Shown piece after piece: positions 10,209 through 20,234 of a DNA stretch of 64,000 nucleotides (position 1 is the stretch's first letter; each line of letters begins with the position of its first letter). The stretch comes from Sergeia podlipaevii (Eukaryota > Euglenozoa > Kinetoplastea > Trypanosomatida > Trypanosomatidae): assembly GCA_030849805.1 (NCBI GenBank), contig JASANZ010002208.1, positions 1 to 64,000 on the forward strand. Direction: 5' to 3'. The position numbers and the translations under genes were made by a program. A model generated the notes under the pieces. It saw only the letters and a program-made list of their open reading frames with translations, was not told the origin of the DNA and did not search any database.

Positions 10209-11160
10209 TCTGTGAATAATGCTTACACACAGGGAAAAGGAAAATAAAAATAAAAATAAAAGGAAAACTGGGCCAAAAGTGATCTCTAGACTACACAATA
10301 AGCTGTCCCCCCCTTCTTGTTGTCCTTTTCTGCTTTCTCGCTTTCTCGCCTTTTACTTATTGTTTTGTTTATTTCGTAATTTTCTTTTTAAAAAAAATTC
10401 TAATGTGTTCAGACAATGCGCCTCGTGTGCGATATTTAGATGGATAGCTCTGTATAAGATAAGTCAAATTTCTATTGTAATACTACACAGGCAGTCGTCA
10501 GCTGTTGCTGCTTTCTCTTCCTTTTAAAAAGGGGATTTTGATGAAATAACCCTCTTCGTGTGCGAAAGTAAGTATAATGTAAGGATAAACCTGATGTCAC
10601 ACAGACACACACACAAAAAAAAAAGAGAAAGAGCAACAGAAATGATAGCAAAAAGACTAATATATTCAGTAATTGCTAGCACAATGAAAATTTTCAAGAT
10701 ACCTAGTATCCCTACCTGTTTTAAAAAATATATGCTCAAAGCGTCAGGCATGCAGAACAACAAAAAAAAAAAAAAAATGAATAAACGATGTAAGGAGCGA
10801 AAAAATTAATGGTCAAAAAAAAAAAAAAAAAAAAAAGATCGCAATAATGTGATTCAATATATATATATATATAAACTATCCTGGATAGCACTATATAACT
10901 GCATTTATTATTGCACTATTGCTCTTCTTCCAAAGATCGAGCAAGATCAAAAATTCAGTTGAAATACACATTCGAAACGTACTTTTTTTTTTTTTTTTTG
11001 AAGGGACCCTTGTTTGCACTTTCACCATTCTTTCTCACTTCCTAAGCACGTACATACATGCACATCCGCGCCTGTAATAAATGTAACATAATAAAAAGTA
11101 AATAAAGAAGAGCACCCTCAGAGATGCTAGAGAGAGAGAGAGAGGATAGCACAATAGGTA
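10209..11160. other. Intergenic spacer of about 0.95 kb
   Basis: It is AT-rich, with A-runs at about 10816-10837, an AT repeat at about 10857-10874 and a T-run near 10983-11000. Open frames in it are low-complexity. No gene is supported. Confidence 0.55.
10222..10255 (-). promoter_or_regulatory. Probable trans-splice acceptor, LRR protein gene
   Basis: A long minus-strand tract of T-runs with TTCC and TTTTCCC ends in GTGTAAG, with AG at 10223-10222. The 5' UTR before the ATG at 10208 would be 13 nt. The site supports the shorter start, since a longer reading frame would begin upstream of it. Confidence 0.6.
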
Positions 11161-14100
11161 CTAAAGAATAGGAAAAGAAATAGACCACGTGTTTGTAGAG
11201 ATGACGTTAGGAACGGTGTTGACACCCGTTGCATTCTCGTCTCTCTGCCACCCTGCACCAGCGTGTTCTTCGACGTTGCGTTCATCGTTCCTTTGAGATA
11301 CACCAAACACATGCGGGGCACCTTCTCCTGCCAGAGAGACGACAAGCTGCTCGTCAGAAGCTCTCACGAGGATGGCGCTTGTCTCTCGCGTCCGTGCTGT
11401 GCCGCCGGCATCTTGAGCGTCAGTTTCCGTCTCCACTCCTTGACTTACCCGTAGTTTACCAACTACATTAGTTGAAGCACCGCCGGTCACGCTCGCAAGA
11501 AGGTCTGCGTCACCAGGAAGCGCAACAAGAAACCGCACTCGCTCAACCAGAAAAGTGCGAGACAACAATAGCCCTGCCGCTGCCACGTCCTTACCAGCAT
11601 CCTCGGTGTCCTCCACTGGTTCAGTGGTGGCGGTGGCGGCAGACGGTCTTCGTGTACTCTGTTGCTCCAAATCATTGCGATCAGCGTCGTCAGCCTCGTC
11701 CTGTGCACGCGCTGCGGCTTGCGCTTTTTTCACATGCAGTGAGGCCCGCATCTTCGCTCCGAATGCCGGTACCTGCCAGAGTGACTCCATGGCCTCCAGA
11801 GCCGCTGAACAGGTATTGGAAACTTGAGTGCCAGATAGTAGCAGTTTCGCGCTCTGCACGAGGTGGGGTACAGCATTGGTGGGTGTGGCAACATTTTGGT
11901 CCTCGTCGCCTGCGTTGCCTTGGTCGCCAACAGTAGTAGTAGCAGTAGTGATCACAAGCTCACACTTGAAAGACACTGAACAGTACTGGGGGTCACGCAG
12001 CGGTGGAAGTACTTCGGCCACACCAGTGCGGTGATAAATAGGCCTCCGCCGCGGTGCGGACTGAAAGTTTAACGAGCCCTCATCCCAGTAGAGCTCTCCC
12101 CGCGCCAGAAGCACTGTAGATGTGGAGCCTGCAGCCACAGGTGGTGCTTTGAGATACTTTTGTAACGAGGGCAGGGTCACTGTAAGAGTGAGGTTGGCAG
12201 GACTATGCGTGCTGTGCATCACGCCAACGCTGTTAAAGGTGGGCACAATAGTTCCCTCCTGTTGATAGAGCGGTGCTGCTCCAACACGAAGTTTGTGCCC
12301 AATTTGCAAAGAGGGCATGGCCGTGTCAGTGCCGTCCGACGTACCACGCATCCACGCTGGCGGAGTCGACGCAGCAGTAGCATCACCATCAGTTGTTGTG
12401 CCATCCTTCTTTGCATCTGCGTTAAGAGCGCCACTCCAGAAATCACGATAACGCCTGCTGCGATGCTGAACAATGTAGCTAGTTGGGTCCACGTTAGAGC
12501 GGAGCACTGGACATGCACGCAGTGCAGGCCCCACATGGAAGCAAAGACCATCTTTCTCTGGCACTGCGTTATCTCTCCACCAAAATCCATCCCCTTTATC
12601 ACTCACACCATGTAGAACAGTGTAAAGGTAAGGCAGTAATGCATACCGAGTATGCACCGTGTGCTCCAGGTCCGCTACATAGTCCTTTCCCACTGGCCAG
12701 CCCAGAGATTCCTCTAGTGAAAAAGGCAAAGTCGAAGAGAATACGGGCAGGGTGCTGGGTAGATCAGCCTGCATAAGCGGCATCAGCATTCCAAGTTGGT
12801 ACCACCGCACAATCAACGTATCCCAGTCCTGCGCCATCTCGGTGCCCGCGGCGGTGGGTGACTGTCGCAGGGTGACCACGTCGCCAAGGTTTGCACCAGC
12901 AACAGGAAGGCCTAAGAGATTCAACGCTAAGTAGCGCTCCGCCATCTCTTTCAATTCTCCCCAGGCAGCCACCAAATGCGCGGATCCTGTCATGTAAGTC
13001 ACCTCTTGCTGATGTTGTTGTTGCTGCCGCTGTTCCCCCTCTTCTTTCTCTTCTTGTAGTACACCAAGTGGATCGTGCGCTGATGCACCACTGCGCAATG
13101 ACACGGCGGCGAACCTCTGCAAGCCAGCGAAGTAGCTGTCCGTCACGGTGAGACCTCGACGCAGGTACCGCGTCCGGCGCAGGTGCCCAGCCTGAACAGA
13201 CATGGCCATGTAGAGTCCATACACGTTGTGCACTTCGCGATGGGTAAGCCCACCAGAGTGCCCACTCGTCATGGGTAGCGTAAAGGCAGTGTCAGAGAAG
13301 GGGACAAAAGGTGCGGCGCCAACAATGGACATAAATGTGTGATTAGTCGAGCCCACAAAGCGCCTGTACTTGAGAAGCCCGCGAAACCATCGCCGCGCAC
13401 GTGGGCTGACAAAGTCAACGAGGTGCGAAGTACCGCCATGTGAGAAGAAAGTGAACCACGTGTCCTCATCAGGGTCGGTCCGCACAAAGAACTGCTGTCG
13501 TCGCGCCTCGACAAAAAGCGGTGAGTGGGACCGGGCGGGGATGTTTGGGGTGGCCTGGAGGAGCAGATAGCGTCCTCCTCTTTCCCATAGATCAATGTGA
13601 AGCTGAATAGGATCTGGAATAGAAGTGGTGTTGAAAGAAAAGGGGAGCGTACGGGACTGAGTTTCGTGACAGGTCGCCAAGACTGCGTCTAAAGGCACTT
13701 GTCTCTTGTAAAAAGCAGTACTAAGAGCGCGCAGTTGGTCCTGTGCTGTGGTTGCTGTGTGCTTTGTGGTGTCCTTCAGCGCACCCTGGACATCCTCCTC
13801 TCCTTCTTTTGCCGCTGGCGCCTTTTCGAATGGCCGTGCACTGTCGCTGGGAAGACAGCGTCTGAAGCCGTGGTGGTAGCCAAGCGCAAACAACGGGGGA
13901 ATCACGGGGAAGCCAGTGATGGTGTAGTACTGCCGGAGCACATCGTGGGCGGTAGGGCCCGGAAGCAGATACACCCGCGTGGCGCCTGCTGTGCTTGTGA
14001 AGGACACCTCTGTTTCTGCATACCCAGAAGCAGCTGCTGCAGCTATTGCATCTCTCAGTCTGACCTCATCAGGATACTCTTCCTCCGTGCCCTCTGGAGT

Positions 14101-15813
14101 CTTCACATTAGTGCGTACATGAATAAGAAATGGAGAGCTCGTAAGCCACAGAATGCCAACCGTGCGCTCTTTGCTCACATCGCTGCTGTGGTCTTTGCCA
14201 AGCTGAACATACAGCAGCGGCACCACGCCAGGCGCTCCACCAGTCATTGCATTGCCCTGAGCTCTGCCTCGTCGTGCACTGCCGTACACCATGATAGTAC
14301 GTGTATAGTTGTCGAGAGGAATCAAGGAGGTTCTGCTCTCTGGGTCACTGCTCGAAGTGCTCTGGTCCGTAGTCAACCCATAAAGACGTGTTACATTCCG
14401 CATTGTCAAAAGGGCCCTAAGAGCATCCGTGAAAGTCCGATCCTCGCCTGACGCCTGCCCGGTAGAGCAAGCGGAGTTGCGGCATCTCTTGGATAGGCGA
14501 ATCACAATAATGTGCTCATCGGCACGTGTGCGTGCTTCCTCCTGTGCGCCTGGTCTCCACACCAGTGAACCCTTCGAGCTCACTGTGAGTAATTGTGACG
14601 ACGACGAAGAAGAAGGAAGCAGAGGAGCTGATGACTCCGGTAAAGCAATCGCACCACTTGGTTCAGCAGCGGTCGCGTCATCCCCATCGTCTGCTCGGGT
14701 GTCTGGAACTTTCACAATCGTAGGCGACTGCACAGCATCAGCATCCCTCCTTTCATACTCAGCCTTAGCAGTAGTGATTGACACCCCATCGCGGCCATCG
14801 CCTTCAGTACTCTTATCCACTATGATCGCAGCCATACGCCGCAGCGGGTCAGGCTTCGGGTTAGGAGCATCGTCGCCATCCGCGTATTGTTCAACGAGCA
14901 CCTCGTCTGGAAAGAAGAGCATGTCAGATTCCTCCGGTGTGATTCCTATAATTGCCGCTTTCTCACTGCTACCTACGTGAGAAGGGCGCCTTTCTTTTCC
15001 AGAAGCGCTGCCACTGATAACGGCGGCACGATTGTGAGCAGCAGCAGCTGCTGCTGTTGTTGTATTTGTTGTTGTTGTTGGTGCTGGCGGCATGGCTGGA
15101 GTCATCGCCCAGGTGCGGCGGTCAAGTCGCTGTCGCAACAGCTCTACGCGGAATCGTAGCACCGACCAAACTTTGCCCACCCAAGCGCCTTCATTGTTTT
15201 CTTCCTTGACACTCTTGTTTCTGCTATTTTCTACTGCATTCTCGTCGAGCTTCTCCTGGGCATTCTGCATGCGACCTCCCTCTGTCGTTTCGTTGACAAC
15301 CGAGAGCTTGGGACCCGCCTGTTTACCATCACCAAGATCCACTAGTACCACTCCGGTGGAGGCGAACACAACACCCGGGAGGTATGAATGCTGCTGGTGC
15401 CGCTGAGTCGTCACTTGGTGAATCGCTGCTGCGACGGTCGAGCTTGTGGAAGGCGAAGGTGAAGTACTCGTAGTAGTAGCTGTCGCTGTAGCGAGTTCAT
15501 CCATCTCCTCCGTAACAGGCACTGATGGAGAAGGAAAGAGTGGCGCAGGTGTAAGTGATGGTGTTGCGGTCGTACTGATTGCGGTGCTTGTAAACGGAGT
15601 GGTGGGTGTTTCTGATTGCTTTCCCAGCACAAAAGTCGGCTTGCGGATCGTAAAACGGCCTGTCTGCTCCGAATGTGAAGACTGCACATTAGGAGCGGAT
15701 GACATAGTCACCATCAATACAACTAAAAAGCACACCACGATCACAGCCCCGATCAGATAGCGACGGCGGTGTCTACGACGGGCCCCAGTGTGCCTCAACT
15801 TCATGCGCCGCAT
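11161..15813 (-). CDS. Glycosidase family 31 pseudoenzyme, membrane-anchored
   Basis: The 1550-residue protein begins with an Arg-rich segment and one membrane span (about 19-38), giving type II topology. A Thr/Ser/Pro-rich region to about 420 follows. From about 420 it tracks the alpha subunit of glucosidase II, the ER enzyme that trims glucose from N-glycans. Shared landmarks are PPLFALGYHHG (about 639-649), HREVHNVYGLYM (about 858-869), YFAGLQRF (about 894-901), RWYQLG (about 1003-1008), a GTIVP segment and GELYWDEG. The catalytic motifs are gone. Where the family has the nucleophile in WNDMNEP, this protein reads SIVGAAPF. The acid/base region (TGDN in the family) reads LRSG. The LDIEH motif reads ATCHE. 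It is therefore very probably catalytically dead. A lectin-like, chaperone or scaffold role in the ER or Golgi is inference. The ATG at 15813 is used; a second lies three codons on. Confidence 0.85.
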   Translation of the reverse strand: MRRMKLRHTGARRRHRRRYLIGAVIVVCFLVVLMVTMSSAPNVQSSHSEQTGRFTIRKPTFVLGKQSETPTTPFTSTAISTTATPSLTPAPLFPSPSVPVTEEMDELATATATTTSTSPSPSTSSTVAAAIHQVTTQRHQQHSYLPGVVFASTGVVLVDLGDGKQAGPKLSVVNETTEGGRMQNAQEKLDENAVENSRNKSVKEENNEGAWVGKVWSVLRFRVELLRQRLDRRTWAMTPAMPPAPTTTTNTTTAAAAAAHNRAAVISGSASGKERRPSHVGSSEKAAIIGITPEESDMLFFPDEVLVEQYADGDDAPNPKPDPLRRMAAIIVDKSTEGDGRDGVSITTAKAEYERRDADAVQSPTIVKVPDTRADDGDDATAAEPSGAIALPESSAPLLPSSSSSSQLLTVSSKGSLVWRPGAQEEARTRADEHIIVIRLSKRCRNSACSTGQASGEDRTFTDALRALLTMRNVTRLYGLTTDQSTSSSDPESRTSLIPLDNYTRTIMVYGSARRGRAQGNAMTGGAPGVVPLLYVQLGKDHSSDVSKERTVGILWLTSSPFLIHVRTNVKTPEGTEEEYPDEVRLRDAIAAAAASGYAETEVSFTSTAGATRVYLLPGPTAHDVLRQYYTITGFPVIPPLFALGYHHGFRRCLPSDSARPFEKAPAAKEGEEDVQGALKDTTKHTATTAQDQLRALSTAFYKRQVPLDAVLATCHETQSRTLPFSFNTTSIPDPIQLHIDLWERGGRYLLLQATPNIPARSHSPLFVEARRQQFFVRTDPDEDTWFTFFSHGGTSHLVDFVSPRARRWFRGLLKYRRFVGSTNHTFMSIVGAAPFVPFSDTAFTLPMTSGHSGGLTHREVHNVYGLYMAMSVQAGHLRRTRYLRRGLTVTDSYFAGLQRFAAVSLRSGASAHDPLGVLQEEKEEGEQRQQQQHQQEVTYMTGSAHLVAAWGELKEMAERYLALNLLGLPVAGANLGDVVTLRQSPTAAGTEMAQDWDTLIVRWYQLGMLMPLMQADLPSTLPVFSSTLPFSLEESLGWPVGKDYVADLEHTVHTRYALLPYLYTVLHGVSDKGDGFWWRDNAVPEKDGLCFHVGPALRACPVLRSNVDPTSYIVQHRSRRYRDFWSGALNADAKKDGTTTDGDATAASTPPAWMRGTSDGTDTAMPSLQIGHKLRVGAAPLYQQEGTIVPTFNSVGVMHSTHSPANLTLTVTLPSLQKYLKAPPVAAGSTSTVLLARGELYWDEGSLNFQSAPRRRPIYHRTGVAEVLPPLRDPQYCSVSFKCELVITTATTTVGDQGNAGDEDQNVATPTNAVPHLVQSAKLLLSGTQVSNTCSAALEAMESLWQVPAFGAKMRASLHVKKAQAAARAQDEADDADRNDLEQQSTRRPSAATATTEPVEDTEDAGKDVAAAGLLLSRTFLVERVRFLVALPGDADLLASVTGGASTNVVGKLRVSQGVETETDAQDAGGTARTRETSAILVRASDEQLVVSLAGEGAPHVFGVSQRNDERNVEEHAGAGWQRDENATGVNTVPNVISTNTWSISFPIL

Positions 15814-15841
15814 AAAAAAGAGATTTTAAAAAAGAAAAAAT

Positions 15842-15868
15842 CTTTTGGAGATACACACAGAGAGAAAA
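15842..15868 (-). promoter_or_regulatory. Possible trans-splice acceptor, GH31-like gene
   Basis: A CT-rich minus-strand stretch (TTTTCTCTCTGTG) leads to CCAAAAG, with AG at 15843-15842. The 5' UTR would be about 28 nt. The tract is less clean than at other genes. Confidence 0.4.
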
Positions 15869-15928
15869 CAAAGTCCACAAGACAGTCGTAAAAACCAGCA
15901 CAACCAGATAATAATAATAATAATAATA

Positions 15929-15953
15929 GACAGACAGACAGACAGACAGACAG
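15929..15953. repeat. GACA tetranucleotide microsatellite
   Basis: About six tandem GACA units directly follow an imperfect AAT repeat in the spacer upstream of the GH31-like gene. Confidence 0.85.
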
Positions 15954-16087
15954 CGTATTGTCAGTAAAAAAAAAGGGGGGCGAAAATCACGTGATCCCCA
16001 ATCTTGTAAATTCTCTTTTCTTTTCAATTATGAAAAGAAACTACTGAGACACAACACACGAAATGTTTTGATGCAATATTTGAAAAG

Positions 16088-16127
16088 AATGAGAGAATGA
16101 GATAATGAGATAATGAGATAATGAGAG
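16088..16127. repeat. Octamer tandem repeat, five units
   Basis: Five consecutive 8-base units of the form AATGAGA followed by G or T (pattern G, T, T, T, G) lie in non-coding sequence. The unit length of eight is unusual among the mono- to tetranucleotide repeats of this window. Confidence 0.8.
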
Positions 16128-17142
16128 AAGGAAGGGATACAAATTTGGCCTATGTGCATCAAAGATGATACCACACCCTTTCTTGTCAAAGTTCCTAGAG
16201 CGTATGTGTAAGTGTGTAAAGATGCTTCTTTGATCTACCCTTTTTGAAAGCGTACACAGTCAAGAACGGAAAAGAAAAACACGCTGTGAGTGTGCTATAA
16301 AAACATCCAACATAGCAGCAATACATGTATCAATGGAGAGAGAGCAAGAAGAAGAAGAAGAGATAAAGAAACATTCGTTTTCAAGACGTTGATCTTCTCC
16401 AAACCAAAAAAAAAAGGTGGCGAGTACAGCAAAAGATAAAAAGAAAGAGACATCGTCTCCATATCAAGCGGTGTTGTGGTCGTTATAGATACTGATTAGC
16501 TATATAAAACAAAAAGGAAAGGCACAAAAGTGATTCATCAGCCAACAACAACAACAAAAAAAAAAATGAATAAATTGAATGCGGCTCGATTTTTACATTT
16601 CAATTGTTTATTCCACATAATGTGCATGCCCACAGCACAGATGCATCACCCTCCCTCCTCTCCCACCCTCACTCACTGTGGGCAAAGGAAAATATAAAGA
16701 AGGAGTACTGAGTGTGCTTGATGCACCCCCCACATACACATATATAACTCAGCCTGTGATCGCGGTGATAAAGTAATGTACATTTAGAAGAACAAAAAAA
16801 ATGAATTGATAATAAGCTGAAAAAAAAAAAGAAGAAAAGTGCGCACGCATAAAATAACAATAACAATAGCAAGGAAAATAGATAAACGCTTGTGGCTAAG
16901 AGTCAAAGAAAGAGGAGTGAGTATATGAGTATCAGAAAAATGCACTCTGTACTCCTACACACACACACACACATCACTCTCTTTCTTCCCACACAAAAAG
17001 TGTAGCATGATAACAGGGCGCTGTTTGTTCAACTTAATGCTTTTGCTTTACGTTCGTGTATTGACACCTCAGCGTGGTTCATCGTATTCCCCCCTCCCCC
17101 CACACACTCCCAACAAAAAAAAAAGCAGGGGAGGGGACCTGA

Positions 17143-19281
17143 TCATAGTAGTGTCTCATTGCCGTCCACCCTCGCGTCCTCCTCGGCAGAAGCTCTTATT
17201 TCATCTAAATATTTGACGTAGTCGTGCATATCTCTCTCTTTAGCAAAGTTCTGCACGTGGCGCACGCCGAGCTCCTTCTTTAGCCTTTTTTCCCGGTCGC
17301 GCTCTTGCATCTCTACAAATGTGAGCGGTAGTGGTGCACTCATCGAGCTAGAACGAACACCACCGGCATCCTTCTCTACCTGTCCCTGCGCCATCGTCAT
17401 GGCCGGCACCACAGCAACATTGCTACTCATTATGCCCGGTTGTAATCCCTGAGGAGGTACCAGAGAAGTTAGATTCCCAAACTCATCGACGCTATTGCCA
17501 CCAAACAACCGTGTGTTACCTCCTCCCGTGCTGCGTGTCAGCGCATGACTATGCACAGCAAGCCGCTTAGGAGCCGTTGTCGTCGTGGCTTGCGTAGAAC
17601 TCCGCCGCTCTGTTGCGGTTGCGGTGATGCCCGGCGAAGACTTCCCCACAGCCTGGCGTCCAGTAGAGTTGGCTTCATCATTATGAACTACGCCATGAGA
17701 GGACGGTGAAGACCCAGCACACCCAGCAATATTGTCACTCACCACCTGCAGCTGCTTCGCATCCGCCACCGGCCCATCAATGCCATCGCGGCCGCGAGTA
17801 CGTACCTTCAGCAGAGGGCCAGCGAAGCGACCTCGAGGCGGGGTAGTACCCTTCCCTGAGATCGGTTGCGTTTGAGTAAGTGACTCGTGTATTTTCGTGC
17901 TGCAATAGATGTCGGTGGCACGTCCAACGTCCTCAATACCAGTCCGCGAGGGGGAAGCTGTGCGTGAGAGGGGTGGAGATGTTGTGGCAGAGTGAGCACG
18001 TTGAACAACTACACTATCGCCACCAGAACGAACGGAGCCATTTCCAGTGGATGCAACGTTAGGAAAACAAAGCTTCTGTGAGGTAAGAAGTGTAGAAGAG
18101 AGCATGGAGGATCGCTTCTCTTTCTTTCCGATGAAAGGCATCGTGCCGCGCCTTGCCTTTGGCGCATCGCGATACATGCTACTCTTCTTTGAGAGGAGGC
18201 CGCTACCATAGCTGTTGCCGTGGGAGTTCGGTTTGTCATGATCACTGCCTGGCGCATGATGACTGTGAAAGAACCCTGATGAATACCTAGATGAGAGCCC
18301 CTCTCGCCGACTCACAGAGAGGCCATGTGGTCGCATCGTCGTGCTGCCACCGCCGGGGCAAAAGGGAGAGCCTCCGAGTACAGCGGAATTTTCCACGCTT
18401 ACTGGCAAATATGGCAGAAACGCAATCGAGTTGTTTTCAGCCATCCCATTGCCCATTGCTGCAGCTACCGCCATGAGGATATCATCTGGGCTGCGTACAG
18501 TGGCAACACGACTGTTGCTGCTGCCACCACTCTGCATAAGCCCCATTGCGTAGCACTCCACAGATGCTAGCTGGCCCCACACAAAGGCAAAGAGAGTACT
18601 GAAGCCTTGGAGTTCAAAAAGATGAGGACGTAACGAGGAGGACTGGGCCTGCAACTTGGCCTCCCACTGCTCTGGAAAGATCGCAACTGCCTCGAGACCT
18701 TCTGTAAAGAGTGCCACCAAGGACTGAGCGAACCACTGAAGCATGGCGCCATACTCGGAATGGGCCCCACAGGCAGCGAAGCAGCTCTCCACACGCGCGC
18801 TAGACGGGCACCCTTGTGTCTGCAAGTGCGTCTTGCTTGTTGTATAAAGTGACTTTGCTGAAGAGCCAAAAAGGGAGTCTACGGGTCCAGTACCAGATGC
18901 GGCGAAACCGCTGGGCAGCGCACAACTGCGACCGTTGAGGCTCGAGGATGGGCCCTCGGGGGATGCTTGCAGCTGTTCCTGCTGGTAAGATTCCTTTACC
19001 GATGACGTCTCAGCACTCTTGAAGCTGGCATCAAAAGCGTCATCAGGGATGATGTTGCGAGCGTGTGGGGAACGTGACAAAGATGATTTAGAGGAGAAGA
19101 CGGAGTGGGGTTTGCTGCTGTGCAGGTCGTGCATGACCCTGAGAGAGCTCAGCATCTTGAGCATACTTTCCGCCGGAGGCGCCGCGGGGAGGAGAGACTG
19201 CGAGGTGGTAATGTTCTCTACGTGCTTCGTGGCTCTCTCAAGCCCCTTGTGGGAATCCACACTCTGATGGTTTTCACGCAT
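17143..19281 (-). CDS. Unrecognised 712-aa Ser-rich protein
   Basis: I do not recognise this protein. A moderately ordered part at about 160-300 contains Phe-, Leu- and Gln-rich helices (for example around LQWFAQSLVALFTEG). It is followed by a long Ser/Gly/Thr-rich region with basic patches (about 300-640) that looks disordered. The last 60 residues form a charged helical block with Glu/Arg/Lys heptads around FAKERDMHDYVKYLDEI, the part most likely to be conserved or to bind a partner. No signal peptide, membrane segment or enzyme motif is visible. The ATG at 19281 is the first in frame. Many S-P and T-P pairs suggest phosphorylation, but this is inference. Confidence 0.8.
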   Translation of the reverse strand: MRENHQSVDSHKGLERATKHVENITTSQSLLPAAPPAESMLKMLSSLRVMHDLHSSKPHSVFSSKSSLSRSPHARNIIPDDAFDASFKSAETSSVKESYQQEQLQASPEGPSSSLNGRSCALPSGFAASGTGPVDSLFGSSAKSLYTTSKTHLQTQGCPSSARVESCFAACGAHSEYGAMLQWFAQSLVALFTEGLEAVAIFPEQWEAKLQAQSSSLRPHLFELQGFSTLFAFVWGQLASVECYAMGLMQSGGSSNSRVATVRSPDDILMAVAAAMGNGMAENNSIAFLPYLPVSVENSAVLGGSPFCPGGGSTTMRPHGLSVSRREGLSSRYSSGFFHSHHAPGSDHDKPNSHGNSYGSGLLSKKSSMYRDAPKARRGTMPFIGKKEKRSSMLSSTLLTSQKLCFPNVASTGNGSVRSGGDSVVVQRAHSATTSPPLSRTASPSRTGIEDVGRATDIYCSTKIHESLTQTQPISGKGTTPPRGRFAGPLLKVRTRGRDGIDGPVADAKQLQVVSDNIAGCAGSSPSSHGVVHNDEANSTGRQAVGKSSPGITATATERRSSTQATTTTAPKRLAVHSHALTRSTGGGNTRLFGGNSVDEFGNLTSLVPPQGLQPGIMSSNVAVVPAMTMAQGQVEKDAGGVRSSSMSAPLPLTFVEMQERDREKRLKKELGVRHVQNFAKERDMHDYVKYLDEIRASAEEDARVDGNETLL

Positions 19282-20234
19282 TTGCGCGTATCTATCCGTC
19301 GTTTTTATCCTTTTTACTTTCAGTCCTTTTCTTTTCTTTTTTTTTTGTTGGTTTGTTTGCTTTTTTTTTTTTTCCTACGCGCAACTGCAAACGCGTCTGT
19401 ATATAAAGATATAGGTGTCTAGACAGATTGCCCAGCGTGCTTTACTTTTCGTTTTCAAACGATATGAAACAATTAAATGTACAGCTCGCACTCAGGAAGG
19501 CGGGAGATAGAGCTCCTTTCCAGTTCACGAGTGGCAACTTCAATTTCTTTTATATGTACAGTATGAGGTGTATAGAAAAATGCAGAAAAAAGAAAAAAAA
19601 CAATAGCACGAAGGAACACCAAAGAAAAATGAGAGGGAAAGGAGAAGAAAAAAAAAAGGAAGGAAGAGGAGTAAAATATTGCTTTTCAAGCTATGAGGCT
19701 TCTTTGTTTTGCTTTAGGTATCTATCTAGCAACAAAAGCGTAGCGTAACAAAGCACAGGGTAAACAAACAAAAACAAAGGTAACTGACAACCCCCCCCCC
19801 TCTCCTCAACTCGTTTAACGAGTTGCACGCAGTAAAAAGTGCTTTTTATTATTGTTTGTTTGCTTTTTTCGGCATATAACTGTTAGGTCTATCTTCGCAC
19901 CTAAAAAAGGGAAATGTGTATGTGTACATATGCAGCGACACTCCACCAGTACGCCGCTCCCCCCCATCGAGCAGAGTGCAATACTTCACTTGATAACAAA
20001 ATTGACGAGATGTTCAAAATTTGACAAAAAAAAAAACACCAAAACATCGAAGATATCAACAACAACAAAATAGCAAAGCAACATAACACCTAAAATACAT
20101 CAAAATGAAATGCACAAAGGAAGGAAAGGCTCAGAAAAGAAGGAAAAGGCAAGAGGTGTGATGCGGGAGTATTTAAGAACAAAAAAAAATACAAACACTA
20201 GCCGGACGCACGTACATAAACTCTAATACGCACG
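19282..20234. other. Intergenic spacer of about 0.95 kb
   Basis: AT-rich, with T-runs near 19337-19372 and A-rich runs near 19587-19660. A perfect 8-bp inverted repeat with a 3-base loop (CAACTCGT, loop TTA, ACGAGTTG) lies at 19807-19825. It is unassigned. No gene is seen. Confidence 0.5.

Larger units (their letters stand above)
15814..17142. other. Intergenic spacer of about 1.3 kb
   Basis: It holds an AAT repeat and a GACA repeat (15929-15953), an octamer tandem repeat (16088-16127), GAA repeats near 16348-16362 and CA repeats near 16960. I found no C/D or H/ACA RNA with acceptable boxes and no convincing ORF. Confidence 0.55.

Noticed and set aside
10209..10298. 30-residue hydrophobic extension of the LRR protein
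   Set aside because: It spans the probable splice acceptor at 10222 and is translated pyrimidine-rich UTR; the ATG at 10208 is preferred.
13699..14451. 250-codon plus-strand open frame
   Set aside because: It is antisense to the GH31-like gene, which has clear family motifs on the other strand.
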